Assembly (NCBI RefSeq): GCF_007860135.1
Contig: NZ_SJPV01000001.1
Span: 752,336 to 816,335 of the forward strand
DNA from: Novipirellula artificiosorum
GTDB taxonomy: Bacteria > Planctomycetota > Planctomycetia > Pirellulales > Pirellulaceae
DNA length: 64,000 bases
Direction: 5' to 3'
The notes beneath the pieces were generated by a model. The model saw nothing but the letters and a program-made list of their open reading frames with translations, made no database searches and was not told where the DNA came from. Shown here one piece after another: positions 54,271-63,102 of the stretch. A program made the position numbers and the translations under genes. The stretch's first letter is position 1. Each line of letters begins with the position of its first letter.

Positions 54271-56450
54271 GTGGGCGTCGTCGCCAAGCCCTATCACCGA
54301 CTCTGTTTCCGTTTCTCGCCGTCTTGGTCTGTACCCTCGGCACGCTGATTCTGTTTCTCGCTCTGGTGGCACAGAAGGCGACCAAGGCTGCGGAACAGCA
54401 GGTCGCGGAATCGGAAAAAGAAGTTCAGGCGAACACGCTCGTTCAGACGGAAACACCTGAAAACGGCGAACCTGTCCTGTCGGTCAAGACGGCCAAGTCG
54501 CTGATCGCGGAAGAACAAGTGCGACTCGAACAAGTTGTCGCCTTCCGCGACGAACAGGCAGCAGACCTCGAACGGAAACGCGATGAGTTGACCCATCTCG
54601 AAGATCATCTGAAGCGAGTCCGTGATGAACTGATGCGTCTGAGTGACGAAGTCAAGCTCGCAACAGGAGAAGAACAAGCGGAAGCGATCGATACAGCCAC
54701 GATCGAATTTCTGAAAGCACAGCTGCAAGCCGAAGAACAGGTGGTTGCCGAGCTGAAGGCAAAAGAGGAAAGCAACACGCCTCGCGTCGTCATCGTTCCG
54801 CACAAAGGCCCTAACGGAACCGATCGGCGACCCGTCTATCTAGAATGCACCAAGGATGGCGTCATGATTTGGCCCGAAGGCGCGCGAGTTACACCGGAGC
54901 AACTCGCAAATTCAAGCCGTGGTGCCAATCCGATCGACGCGGCCCTGCGGGTGATTCGTCATCATGCGATGCAGAATTATGGCGACTCCATTCCCCCCTA
55001 TCCGCTGCTGGTGGTTCGACCCGATGGAATCGAATCGTACGCAACTGCCCGAGCAGCGATGGACGACTGGGATGACCAATTCGGTTACGAACTGGTCCCC
55101 GGAGCGGTGCAATTGGCGTTCAATCCACCCGACCCCGCTCTCAAACGACGCATCGATCTGGCAATCCAAGAATCGATCTCCAATCAACAGTCCCGGGAAC
55201 AGCAGGTACGTCGACTGGCAAGGGGCGGTGGTCGCGGCCAATCGGGTCCGCTGCCAACCTTGTCCGCCAAACAACTCGATCGCGAAGGCAAGGCAAACGG
55301 CTTTAAATCCGCCAACGGTAAGATCCCCGACACCTCGATGTACGGGCCTTCCACCAATCCTTATGCCACGAAGGACTCGTCTTGGTCCGCGGGAAGTGAA
55401 ACCGCCCCTGATTCGGCGAACACGACTTCAACCACCGCGATCGGTGCGAGGCAAATGCAATCGATCGAAGACGAGATGCGATCGGCGTCCGCGGAGATGC
55501 ACGCTTCGGGACTCGGTGGTGATTCGCAATCTGCTGCGGAAATCGGACTCGGAACGCAGGCCACCAGCGGAAGCGTCCCGAATGGAAGTTCCAGCGGTAT
55601 GGCTGCAGGCGGTCAATTGGAACGCTTCCTCGACAAGCATTACGGCGACTTAGAACGTGCGCAGGTTGCTCACTCGCTGAGCGGCCCTGGCGAAGCGGGA
55701 CCCCCTGGGGACTCGTCCATGTCGCTCGACGCGCCCGCTTCCGACGGCGCAGCATCGCTATCCGATACCGGATCGCGTGCGGGCGACGGCGATCCGAGCG
55801 ACCCAAACCGCACGATGGCACCGCCTCAATTTGCAACTCCAGACACCAGCGCCCCCTTTTCAAAGCCGGACAGCGGCCAGGGATACGGTCCCAGCGGCTC
55901 GATGGCGGCATCGTCAGCAGCAGCAGCGTCGTCGTCGACGGTTGCAAGCGAACAAGCCGGAGCGGGAGGATCGGACTCCCCACCCCCATCCGAGAACCGT
56001 CCAATGGGCGGCAGCATGTCCGTTCGCAACGACAACACGAAACCCAGTGAAACGCGACCGCAGAACTGGGCCATCCCCAAACACGTGGCCCAAGCACGAG
56101 GAAACTCAATCATTCGCACCATCCGAGTGCTCTGCTACGAAGACCAGTTCGTCCTGCTTGCTCCCTCAACCGGTGGTGCAACGGAGATGTTTGGATTCAG
56201 TGACGAGAGCATCTCGCAGGCGACGACGGAGCTTGGCGATGCGGTCCGAAAACGAGTCAACGGATGGGGACCGTCACTGCCCGGAGGCCGCTGGCAACCG
56301 GTGCTCGACGTCGAAATCATGCCAGGTGGGGACGCCCGGTTCAAGCAGCTTCAACAAATGATGCGAGGCAGTGGCGTGGAGCTGAGGGGCGACAAAGTCG
56401 AAAGCCTCGGCACGGGCCAGCAAGCGACACCCAGAGGATTGACCCCATGA
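54267..56450 (+). CDS. Large TolR/ExbD-position membrane protein with low-complexity middle
   Basis: A 727-residue protein with one N-terminal transmembrane segment (LFPFLAVLVCTLGTLILFLALVA, about 13-35), a charged coiled coil (about 38-165), a folded part (RVVIVPHKGPNGTDRRPVYLE onward to about 320), a Ser/Gly/Ala/Pro-rich stretch (about 340-610) and a C-terminal domain (IRTIRVLCYEDQFVLLAP). The layout, and the overlap with the proton-channel gene before it and the TolR-like gene after it, suggests the stator-like or peptidoglycan-side partner. No close family recognised. Confidence 0.7.
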   Translation: MSGRRRQALSPTLFPFLAVLVCTLGTLILFLALVAQKATKAAEQQVAESEKEVQANTLVQTETPENGEPVLSVKTAKSLIAEEQVRLEQVVAFRDEQAADLERKRDELTHLEDHLKRVRDELMRLSDEVKLATGEEQAEAIDTATIEFLKAQLQAEEQVVAELKAKEESNTPRVVIVPHKGPNGTDRRPVYLECTKDGVMIWPEGARVTPEQLANSSRGANPIDAALRVIRHHAMQNYGDSIPPYPLLVVRPDGIESYATARAAMDDWDDQFGYELVPGAVQLAFNPPDPALKRRIDLAIQESISNQQSREQQVRRLARGGGRGQSGPLPTLSAKQLDREGKANGFKSANGKIPDTSMYGPSTNPYATKDSSWSAGSETAPDSANTTSTTAIGARQMQSIEDEMRSASAEMHASGLGGDSQSAAEIGLGTQATSGSVPNGSSSGMAAGGQLERFLDKHYGDLERAQVAHSLSGPGEAGPPGDSSMSLDAPASDGAASLSDTGSRAGDGDPSDPNRTMAPPQFATPDTSAPFSKPDSGQGYGPSGSMAASSAAAASSSTVASEQAGAGGSDSPPPSENRPMGGSMSVRNDNTKPSETRPQNWAIPKHVAQARGNSIIRTIRVLCYEDQFVLLAPSTGGATEMFGFSDESISQATTELGDAVRKRVNGWGPSLPGGRWQPVLDVEIMPGGDARFKQLQQMMRGSGVELRGDKVESLGTGQQATPRGLTP

Positions 56451-57505
56451 GCCGATCCAAACGAAATCGAACGACCCTTGAACTCGGACACGATGCCTTT
56501 TTGGACATTGTCGCCAACCTTGTCGGCATCTTGATCATCTTGGTCGTGGTGCTCGGGACGCAATCCTCGCAGGTGATCGAAGAAATCAAGGCAAAAACCG
56601 ATCACAACCGATCAGCGGAACTGCAAGTCGACGATGCTCATCGGCCTGCGGGCGAAGATCTGATGCAATCCCTTGGAAGCGTCTCGATGCGAGCCGCTTC
56701 TGCACAGGCCGACTCGGATCGTTTCGAGATGACGATCAAGAAATACGATCAACAGATCGCACAGCGAGAACAACAGCGCGGCATGCTGTTGGATTTGCTT
56801 TCGGAAGCAAAGGCAGCCTGGGACGCGGAAAAAGAACGCTACGATCGGCAAGCGAGGGAACTTGCGGCCCGGAATCGTGAGTTCGACGAAGCGAAGACCA
56901 AGCTCGCCGAACTGCAGGGCGAGCGTGAGCGACTCGAGGGCGAGAAGCAACCCGTCGTCGCAGTGACGCACCTGCCAACTCCGATGGCAAAAACCGTCTT
57001 CGGTGACGAAATCCACTTTCGACTCAAAGCCAATCGCTTGAGTGTGATACCAATCGATCGCTTGGTTGCCGAAATCAAGAACGATTTTGAACGGGCCTCG
57101 GTCGGGCCTCGTGATGGGCTGATCGATGCGGCAGTCGGTCCCATACGAGGCTACACCGCAATGTACGAAATGGCCAAGAGCCGCGAATTGGTCTCTCAAG
57201 GAGGCCGAGTCGGAATGGGCATGCGTGTTTCGTTTGTCGGCATGACCATCACGCCGTTGAGCGAACCGCATGGGACGCCGATTCAAGAGATGTTCCGTCA
57301 AGGTAGCGAACTGGATATCGAATTGGCGGGCCGCGACCCCGGGACCACCACGATCACCGTCTGGGTTTATCCTGACAGCTTCGCAGCTTTTCGGCATTTG
57401 AAAGAGCATCTCTATGCTCGAGGCTTCGCGGCGGCAGCACGCCCGATGCCGATGGATCGAGACATCACCGGCGGCCCGAATGGATCAAGGTCGACGGCTC
57501 AATAG
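56447..57505 (+). CDS. TolR/ExbD-like single-pass membrane protein
   Basis: A 352-residue protein with an N-terminal transmembrane helix carrying an acidic residue at its start (HDAFLDIVANLVGILIILVVVLG, about 15-37), the position of the essential aspartate in TolR/ExbD. A coiled coil (about 80-160) and a C-terminal globular domain follow. Its ATG overlaps the stop of the preceding gene. With 52819-54270 and 54267-56450 it forms a tight three-gene unit that looks like a proton-driven envelope machine. Confidence 0.78.
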   Translation: MSRSKRNRTTLELGHDAFLDIVANLVGILIILVVVLGTQSSQVIEEIKAKTDHNRSAELQVDDAHRPAGEDLMQSLGSVSMRAASAQADSDRFEMTIKKYDQQIAQREQQRGMLLDLLSEAKAAWDAEKERYDRQARELAARNREFDEAKTKLAELQGERERLEGEKQPVVAVTHLPTPMAKTVFGDEIHFRLKANRLSVIPIDRLVAEIKNDFERASVGPRDGLIDAAVGPIRGYTAMYEMAKSRELVSQGGRVGMGMRVSFVGMTITPLSEPHGTPIQEMFRQGSELDIELAGRDPGTTTITVWVYPDSFAAFRHLKEHLYARGFAAAARPMPMDRDITGGPNGSRSTAQ

Positions 57506-57550
57506 GGCCGAGCCACGGGTTGATCGGCACACAATCTCACAGCCACATGC

Positions 57551-57575
57551 TGGCGTTTGCTCGGGGCAAACGCCA
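57551..57575. terminator. Hairpin after the proton-channel operon
   Basis: TGGCGTTTGC and GCAAACGCCA form a perfect 10-bp stem with a five-base loop, 45 bases after the TolR-like stop. No T-run follows, so it may be a Rho-type pause or an mRNA 3' end rather than a classic terminator. Confidence 0.5.
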
Positions 57576-57643
57576 TACTGGCCAGCTTGTTGCGGCATGA
57601 ACCCCATGACCGCTGACGTCGACCGGTTCCTCTGGATCATCCT

Positions 57644-59119
57644 GTGAAGATTCTATCAACTACGAATGTGCTCCGTAGCGTCATCTGCCTCCTTGCTGCG
57701 GTCTCGACCTGCCCCGCCCAAGATACCAGCGTAGGCATCCTGCCATTGCGAGTCGAATCGACTCCCATCAACGACGGCCCCACGGCACTCGATGAGTATG
57801 TTGCCGCACCCGACGACACCTATCAATGGCAGCTTGTCGCGAGCAAAAGAGTCGACGGTTTTCGATATCACGTCATTGATTTGAAGTCGCAAACCTGGCT
57901 CACACCCGCGGAAGTCGATCGACCGGTTTGGCAACATTGGCTTACCCTGATCATTCCAGATGCGGCAACGTCGGAGACCGCCATGATGATGATTGACGGT
58001 GGCAGCAATGGCAAAGCGGCCCCCGAAAAATGGAATCCGTTGGCAGCCCAAGTCGCCCTGGCCACACGCAGCATCGTCGCCACCGTCAGCATGATCCCAA
58101 ACCAGCCGCTGGAGTTCTCAGGCGATGGCCAGCGCCGCTATGAAGACGATCTGATCGGTTACACATGGGACAAGTACATGAAAACCGACGACGCTCGGTG
58201 GCCAGCTCGTTTGCCGATGACCAAAGCAGTCGTACGGGCAATGGATACCGTCGAAGCGTTCACGGCGCAAGACAACATCGATGGTCCTGCGGTGACAAGT
58301 TTCGTTGTCACCGGGGCCTCCAAACGAGGTTGGACGACTTGGACGACCGCGGCCGTAGACGATCGAGTCAAAGCGATCGCCCCCATTGTGATTGATGTGT
58401 TGAACGTCAGCAAATCGATGGACCATCACTTCGCGGCCTATGGTTTCTGGGCTCCGGCGATCGGCAATTATGTTCAGCATAAGATCACGGATCGATTCTT
58501 TGATCCACAATGTAAAGCGTTGCTGCAGTTGGTGGACCCGTTCGCCTACCGTGATCGACTTACCATGCCAAAGCTGATCCTCAATGCTGCGGGAGACCAA
58601 TTTTTCCTGCCAGACTCGTCCCAGTGTTATTTTGATGAACTGCTTGGCGAGAAACACCTGTGTTACGTCCCCAACGGTGACCATTCGCTTGGCGGAACCA
58701 ACGCCTTGGAGAGTCTGATCGCATTTCACTACGCCATCCTTAACGAGATCGACCGCCCTGATCTTGCTTGGGAATCCTTAAACGCCTCGAGCACTCGTAT
58801 CGAGCCGACCATGAAGCCGAGTCAAGTCACTCTGTGGCAAGCGACCAACCCGAACGCTCGTGATTTCCGAGTCGAGACAATCGGCCGAAGTTACCTCGCC
58901 TCCGAGATTCAACCATCCGCGGACGGAAGCTACCTTGCAGAAGTCGAGGTACCCGAACAGGGCTTCACAGCTTTCTTGGTCCAGTTCGAGTTTGATATTG
59001 GCGCACCGACGCCGCTACGGCTCACCACTCCCGTTCGTGTCATCCCCGACACTCTGCCCTTTGCGGACCACTTGGAACGCCGCGCTCGGGTTGACCAGCC
59101 GAGGCAAACCGATTCATGA
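57644..59119 (+). CDS. PhoPQ-activated pathogenicity-related (PqaA-type) protein
   Basis: A 491-residue secreted protein with a signal peptide (SVICLLAAVSTCPAQ) and an alpha/beta-hydrolase-like domain of the PqaA family: MMMIDGGSNG, VTGASKRGWTTWTTAA carrying the likely nucleophile serine, DPFAYRDRLTMPKLILNAAGDQFF and PNGDHSLGG with the acid and histidine. The start is GTG 57644. The family is enriched in planctomycetes. Its biochemical role is not established. The next gene overlaps by four bases. Confidence 0.85.
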   Translation: MKILSTTNVLRSVICLLAAVSTCPAQDTSVGILPLRVESTPINDGPTALDEYVAAPDDTYQWQLVASKRVDGFRYHVIDLKSQTWLTPAEVDRPVWQHWLTLIIPDAATSETAMMMIDGGSNGKAAPEKWNPLAAQVALATRSIVATVSMIPNQPLEFSGDGQRRYEDDLIGYTWDKYMKTDDARWPARLPMTKAVVRAMDTVEAFTAQDNIDGPAVTSFVVTGASKRGWTTWTTAAVDDRVKAIAPIVIDVLNVSKSMDHHFAAYGFWAPAIGNYVQHKITDRFFDPQCKALLQLVDPFAYRDRLTMPKLILNAAGDQFFLPDSSQCYFDELLGEKHLCYVPNGDHSLGGTNALESLIAFHYAILNEIDRPDLAWESLNASSTRIEPTMKPSQVTLWQATNPNARDFRVETIGRSYLASEIQPSADGSYLAEVEVPEQGFTAFLVQFEFDIGAPTPLRLTTPVRVIPDTLPFADHLERRARVDQPRQTDS

Positions 59120-59946
59120 CCCAAGAGGCAAACGAAGGCCCGGTCGTGATGGTGACCGGCGGCTCGTCGGGGCTAGGTAAGGTCATTGCTCGAACGTTTC
59201 TTGACGCGGGATTCCGTGTCGTGATCGTAGGACGCAATCAAGAGCGACTCGACGCAGCGAAAAGAGAATGGGGCAAATTAGAACAGGTCAAGACTGCCGT
59301 TGCGGATGTCTCGACCCACGCGGGAGCGGCAAACGCAGTTGCCGTAACGAACGAACACTTTGGACGACTCGATGCCTTGGTCAATTGCGTCGGCAGCAGT
59401 GATCGTGGACTGGTTGAGAATCTGACACACCAGCGGCTGGATGAGTTGATTCAACAAAATGTCCACACCGCCCTGCTCTGCTCCGTCGCCGCCTTGCCAC
59501 TGCTCGAAGTTTCATCGGGCGCGATCGTCAATATCGGCTCACTGGCGGGAAAGGTCGGCGCCCGCTACCTCGGTGGATACTGCGTGGCCAAACACGCCTT
59601 GTCGGGGTTGACTCAGCAGATGCGACTGGAACTAAAACCTCGCGGGGTTCACGTTGCCCTGGTTAGCCCAGGACCGATCCGACGCGATGACGCGGGTTCA
59701 CGCTACACAGCACAGGTGGACGAGACGCTGCCTGCGGACGCGGCAAAGCCAGGTGGTGGCACCTCCGTCAAAGGCATCGCTCCAGAAAAAGTTGCTGCCG
59801 CAGTCCTCGATGCTGTCCGCCGGCGACGCCCCGATGTTGTGATGCCAGGATACCTTCGGCTGCTGATTGCGATCGGACATTTATCACCGCGCATCGGCGA
59901 TTGGCTTCTACGAAAATTGACCTCATCCAAGGAACGGAAACCCTAA
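59116..59946 (+). CDS. Short-chain dehydrogenase/reductase
   Basis: A 276-residue SDR with the Rossmann motif TGGSSGLG (14-21), the NAG-like segment NCVGSSD, an active-site serine near SLAGKVG and YCVAKHALSG with the YxxxK pair. The C-terminal hydrophobic region ends KERKP and may associate with the membrane. Substrate is not identifiable. Its ATG overlaps the stop of the PqaA-like gene, indicating cotranscription. Confidence 0.9.
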   Translation: MTQEANEGPVVMVTGGSSGLGKVIARTFLDAGFRVVIVGRNQERLDAAKREWGKLEQVKTAVADVSTHAGAANAVAVTNEHFGRLDALVNCVGSSDRGLVENLTHQRLDELIQQNVHTALLCSVAALPLLEVSSGAIVNIGSLAGKVGARYLGGYCVAKHALSGLTQQMRLELKPRGVHVALVSPGPIRRDDAGSRYTAQVDETLPADAAKPGGGTSVKGIAPEKVAAAVLDAVRRRRPDVVMPGYLRLLIAIGHLSPRIGDWLLRKLTSSKERKP

Positions 59947-60053
59947 TTCCGATCTCCCACCGAACGAAGTGTTGGCGTAAATCGAAGCGATCCAATTGGC
60001 TCCTGAGAAGGCGATGTCGATTGCGGACAGCCAACCCGATCAAGAAAAGTTGC

Positions 60054-61040
60054 CTACTTTGGCTGATCGAGCTTTCGCTTTGCCCAGGCTGCCGCGCCCA
60101 TCGCTCCGGCATCATCCCCCAGTTTTGCAGCAACAACCTCGAAGACGTCCTTGTAGACCGACATCACGTTCGCTTTAGCAGTCTTTCGAACGGTATTGAC
60201 GATCAAGTCTTCCATCGCCTCCACCAAACCGCCGCCCAGAACGATTTTGTCGGGGGCGAGCAGGTTGACGATGTTGGCCACCGAGATGCCGATGCTTCGC
60301 GCCGACTCTTCGACAAGCTCCTTGACGATCTTGTCCCCTTTTTCAATCGAAGCCGCAAGGGCACCACTACGGATCTCACGGAGGTCCGTGCCTGCTTCCT
60401 CGAGCAAGTGAGGGGCATCGCCACGCACGGCTGCCTTGGCAGCCTCTGCGGCAATCGTTAAGCGGCTCGCTTCGGCTTCAAGCGTCCCAGAGATTGCGGA
60501 TCCGCTCGCTCTGCGATCGGCCGAAACGCGAGTGTGCCCGATCTCCATGCAGCTGTACTTGGCGCCTTGCAGGATTTGGCCATCGTAGACACAACCGCCT
60601 CCGACGCCGGTTCCGGGAAAAATCCCCACCGCGCATCGGGCGTCTTTGGCCGAACCAAATAGATACTCACCATACAACCCTGCATCAACGTCATTCAGCA
60701 CGATCACGCCGCAATCAAAACGCTTCTTCAAAAAATCGCCCACATCGACGTTGTCCCAACCCAAGTTGGGGGTCATCAAGATACGACCTTTCACCAAATC
60801 GATCGGTCCTGGGCATCCAATCCCGATCCCTGCGATGTTGGCCTTATTGAGATCATTATCGCCAAGCAGTCTCTCAATCGTCGAAGCGATCCGCTCGATC
60901 CCGTTCTCGGACCCTTCGCTGCCTTTGGTTTTTCGGCGACGACGACCGAGTTCCTTCCAATCCTGATCGTAAGCAATGGCGAGCATTTTTGTACCGCCGA
61001 GGTCAAAGCCGATCCAAATCGTTTTTGTGTCGGATGCCAT
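60054..61040 (-). CDS. ROK-family sugar kinase, glucokinase-like
   Basis: A 328-residue ROK protein: ATP-binding GFDLGGTK (11-18), GIGCPGPID, LNDVDAGLYGEYLFG, GIFPGTGVGGGCV and the zinc-type region EIGHTRVSADR, though the usual CxCGxxGC zinc motif is not evident. VNLLAPDKIVLGGGL is typical of glucokinases. I chose ATG 61040. Its neighbours gpmI and pgi suggest a glycolytic cluster, which fits a glucokinase, but the specificity is inferred. Confidence 0.85.
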   Translation of the reverse strand: MASDTKTIWIGFDLGGTKMLAIAYDQDWKELGRRRRKTKGSEGSENGIERIASTIERLLGDNDLNKANIAGIGIGCPGPIDLVKGRILMTPNLGWDNVDVGDFLKKRFDCGVIVLNDVDAGLYGEYLFGSAKDARCAVGIFPGTGVGGGCVYDGQILQGAKYSCMEIGHTRVSADRRASGSAISGTLEAEASRLTIAAEAAKAAVRGDAPHLLEEAGTDLREIRSGALAASIEKGDKIVKELVEESARSIGISVANIVNLLAPDKIVLGGGLVEAMEDLIVNTVRKTAKANVMSVYKDVFEVVAAKLGDDAGAMGAAAWAKRKLDQPK

Positions 61041-61157
61041 AAGTTGTCCAGCAAAGGAGTTGAATTGGAAGTCATCCCGCGACGACGTGTCAGGGGGCAA
61101 GACAATGTACCGCGAACCGCATTGCGGCAGGAACGAAAATCACGAGACGATGACGAC

Positions 61158-62762
61158 TTAGATCTTTATCAGTGCTTCGCCCGTCATTTCTTTTGGAACC
61201 GGCAATCCCATCAACTCGAGCAACGTTGGCGCGATATCCGCCAACCGCCCCCCCTCTCGCAGCTGCTTGCCTTCCAAACCGGGCTCGACCACGATCAGCG
61301 GCACCGTGTAGGTTGTGTGCGCCGTATGCGGGCCGCCCGTTACCGGGTCAATCATCTGCTCGCAGTTGCCATGGTCGGCCGTCACGACCAGCGATCCACC
61401 TTTCGCAAGCGTCGCTTCAACGACTTGTCCGACGCAGCCATCGACGGTTTCAACGGCTTTGATCGCAGCTTCCAAAACGCCGGTGTGTCCCACCATATCC
61501 CCGTTGGCGTAATTCACGATCAACAAGTCTGCTTCACCCGATTCGATTTCTTTCAAAACCTTGTCCGTGATTTCGTGAGCCGACATTTCGGGGGCTTGAT
61601 CGTAGGTCGACACTTTCCGCGTCGAGGGTGCCATTTCGCGATCTTCGTGGCTAAAGGGTTCGTCACGATAATCGTTGAAGAAGAAGGTCACGTGGGGGTA
61701 TTTTTCGGTCTCGGCACAGCGAAATTGGCTCAGCCCAAGCGACTCGACATACTCGCCGAGAATGTTGGGCATTTTGGCTCGTTTTTCATAGATCACCTGT
61801 ACCGGCAATCCCGTTTCGTAACCGGTCATCGTGGCGAAATACAAATCGTCAAGCTTTTTACCACGATCGAATCCTCCACCGTCAATGTTCTTCCATTTTT
61901 CGTCGTCAAACGTGAACGCCTTGGTAATTTCACGGGTACGATCGCCACGATAGTTGAAAAAGATCACGGCGTCGCCATCGGCAACGACCGTCGGTTTGCC
62001 GTTGTGCAAAATGGAGGTTGGCTCAATGAATTCGTCACCTGTCCGATTGGAATCGGTGGGGTGATCGTAGTAATTTTGGATCGCCTCACTGGCGGAGTTG
62101 GCAGTCGCTTCGGAACCCTGGGTCATCGTTTTGTAACACGCTTCCACGCGTTCCCAACGCAGATCGCGGTCCATTGCGTAAAACCGACCCATCACCGTGG
62201 CGACATAACCGACACCCTTTTCCTTCATCGCCGCTTCGAGTTGGCGGACATACTCCAACCCGCCTGTCGGTGACGTATCGCGACCATCGGTGATGGCATG
62301 CACGGCGAAGCGGTCGGAGTCCAAGTCGTGACGCTTCACCAAATCGACGATCGCGATCGCATGGTCCAAATCACTGTGAACTCGGCCGTCGGACATCAGG
62401 CCCAACAAATGTAGTTTGCCGCCAGTCTTCTTGACATGCTCGATCGACTCGAGCAACACCGGATTGGCGAAGAACGACTCGTCACGAATCGCTCGTGTGA
62501 TTCGCATCACCTCTTGGTCGACAATTCGTCCCGCACCGATGTTTTGGTGCCCCACTTCGCTGTTGCCCATCACACCATCGGGAAGTCCAACATCTTCGCC
62601 CGAAGTCGCGATCAGGACATGGGGGTACTTTGCCATCAACGAATCGGCAACCGGCGTTTTGCCCAGATAAACCGCGTTGCAGTCGTTCCATTTCGAATCA
62701 GGATTCTGGCCCCATCCATCACGGATGATCAACACGACGGGCTTGCGGCGAACTTGGGTCAA
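61158..62762 (-). CDS. gpmI: 2,3-bisphosphoglycerate-independent phosphoglycerate mutase
   Basis: GpmI interconverts 3- and 2-phosphoglycerate with two manganese ions. The protein shows IIRDGWGQNPDSKWNDCNAV, the serine motif VMGNSEVGHQNIGAGR, ITDGRDTSPTG, VMGRFYAMDRDLRWERV and the metal site VVTADHGNCEQM with GPHTAHTTYTVP. I place the start at TTG 62762 (534 residues), where GAGAGA lies about nine bases upstream; a TTG at 62795 would add 11 residues without a ribosome site. The MITE-like element begins about 108 bases upstream. Confidence 0.95.
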   Translation of the reverse strand: MTQVRRKPVVLIIRDGWGQNPDSKWNDCNAVYLGKTPVADSLMAKYPHVLIATSGEDVGLPDGVMGNSEVGHQNIGAGRIVDQEVMRITRAIRDESFFANPVLLESIEHVKKTGGKLHLLGLMSDGRVHSDLDHAIAIVDLVKRHDLDSDRFAVHAITDGRDTSPTGGLEYVRQLEAAMKEKGVGYVATVMGRFYAMDRDLRWERVEACYKTMTQGSEATANSASEAIQNYYDHPTDSNRTGDEFIEPTSILHNGKPTVVADGDAVIFFNYRGDRTREITKAFTFDDEKWKNIDGGGFDRGKKLDDLYFATMTGYETGLPVQVIYEKRAKMPNILGEYVESLGLSQFRCAETEKYPHVTFFFNDYRDEPFSHEDREMAPSTRKVSTYDQAPEMSAHEITDKVLKEIESGEADLLIVNYANGDMVGHTGVLEAAIKAVETVDGCVGQVVEATLAKGGSLVVTADHGNCEQMIDPVTGGPHTAHTTYTVPLIVVEPGLEGKQLREGGRLADIAPTLLELMGLPVPKEMTGEALIKI

Positions 62763-62795
62763 GGCTCTATCTCTCTTATCAAGCGGGAGAATCAA

Positions 62796-63102
62796 AGGGA
62801 TCGGGAATCCTAGTTTTAGCTAACCGAGGCGGTTTTCGGAACGGCCTGCCGAGCCGCTCGCCTATTTCGAACCTATCCGAAAAGGGGTCTGACCCTTTGT
62901 CGACCGACGTTTCGATTGCTCAAAAACTCGGTGTTTTCCAATGGAATCGCTACCGATACGCTCAGACCAAGAGAGGGTCTGACCCCTTTTCGGATAGGTT
63001 CTTATTGCGGATTGCCAGCAGACGCGAGTGCCAACCGTCTGCTGAATCGGCTAATCTGCTCACTCCAACCGACTTTTTCTCGTTTTTTGCTTGCCGCCTT
63101 TT
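62796..63102. other. Intergenic region between gpmI and the pgi-like gene
   Basis: About 300 bases between divergent genes, dominated by the 131-bp palindromic element at 62870-63000. The remaining bases contain no gene and no clear promoter, although one is needed on each side. Confidence 0.45.
62870..63000. mobile_element. MITE-like element with 27-bp terminal inverted repeats
   Basis: The outer 27 bases at 62870-62896 and 62974-63000 are inverted copies with one mismatch; each includes AAAAGGGGTCTGACC, itself nearly palindromic. The 77-base centre has no coding capacity. The AGGGGTCAGACCCCT theme is common in bacterial REP-like elements mobilised by RAYT transposases. None is in this window, so the element would be non-autonomous. 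Confidence 0.65.
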
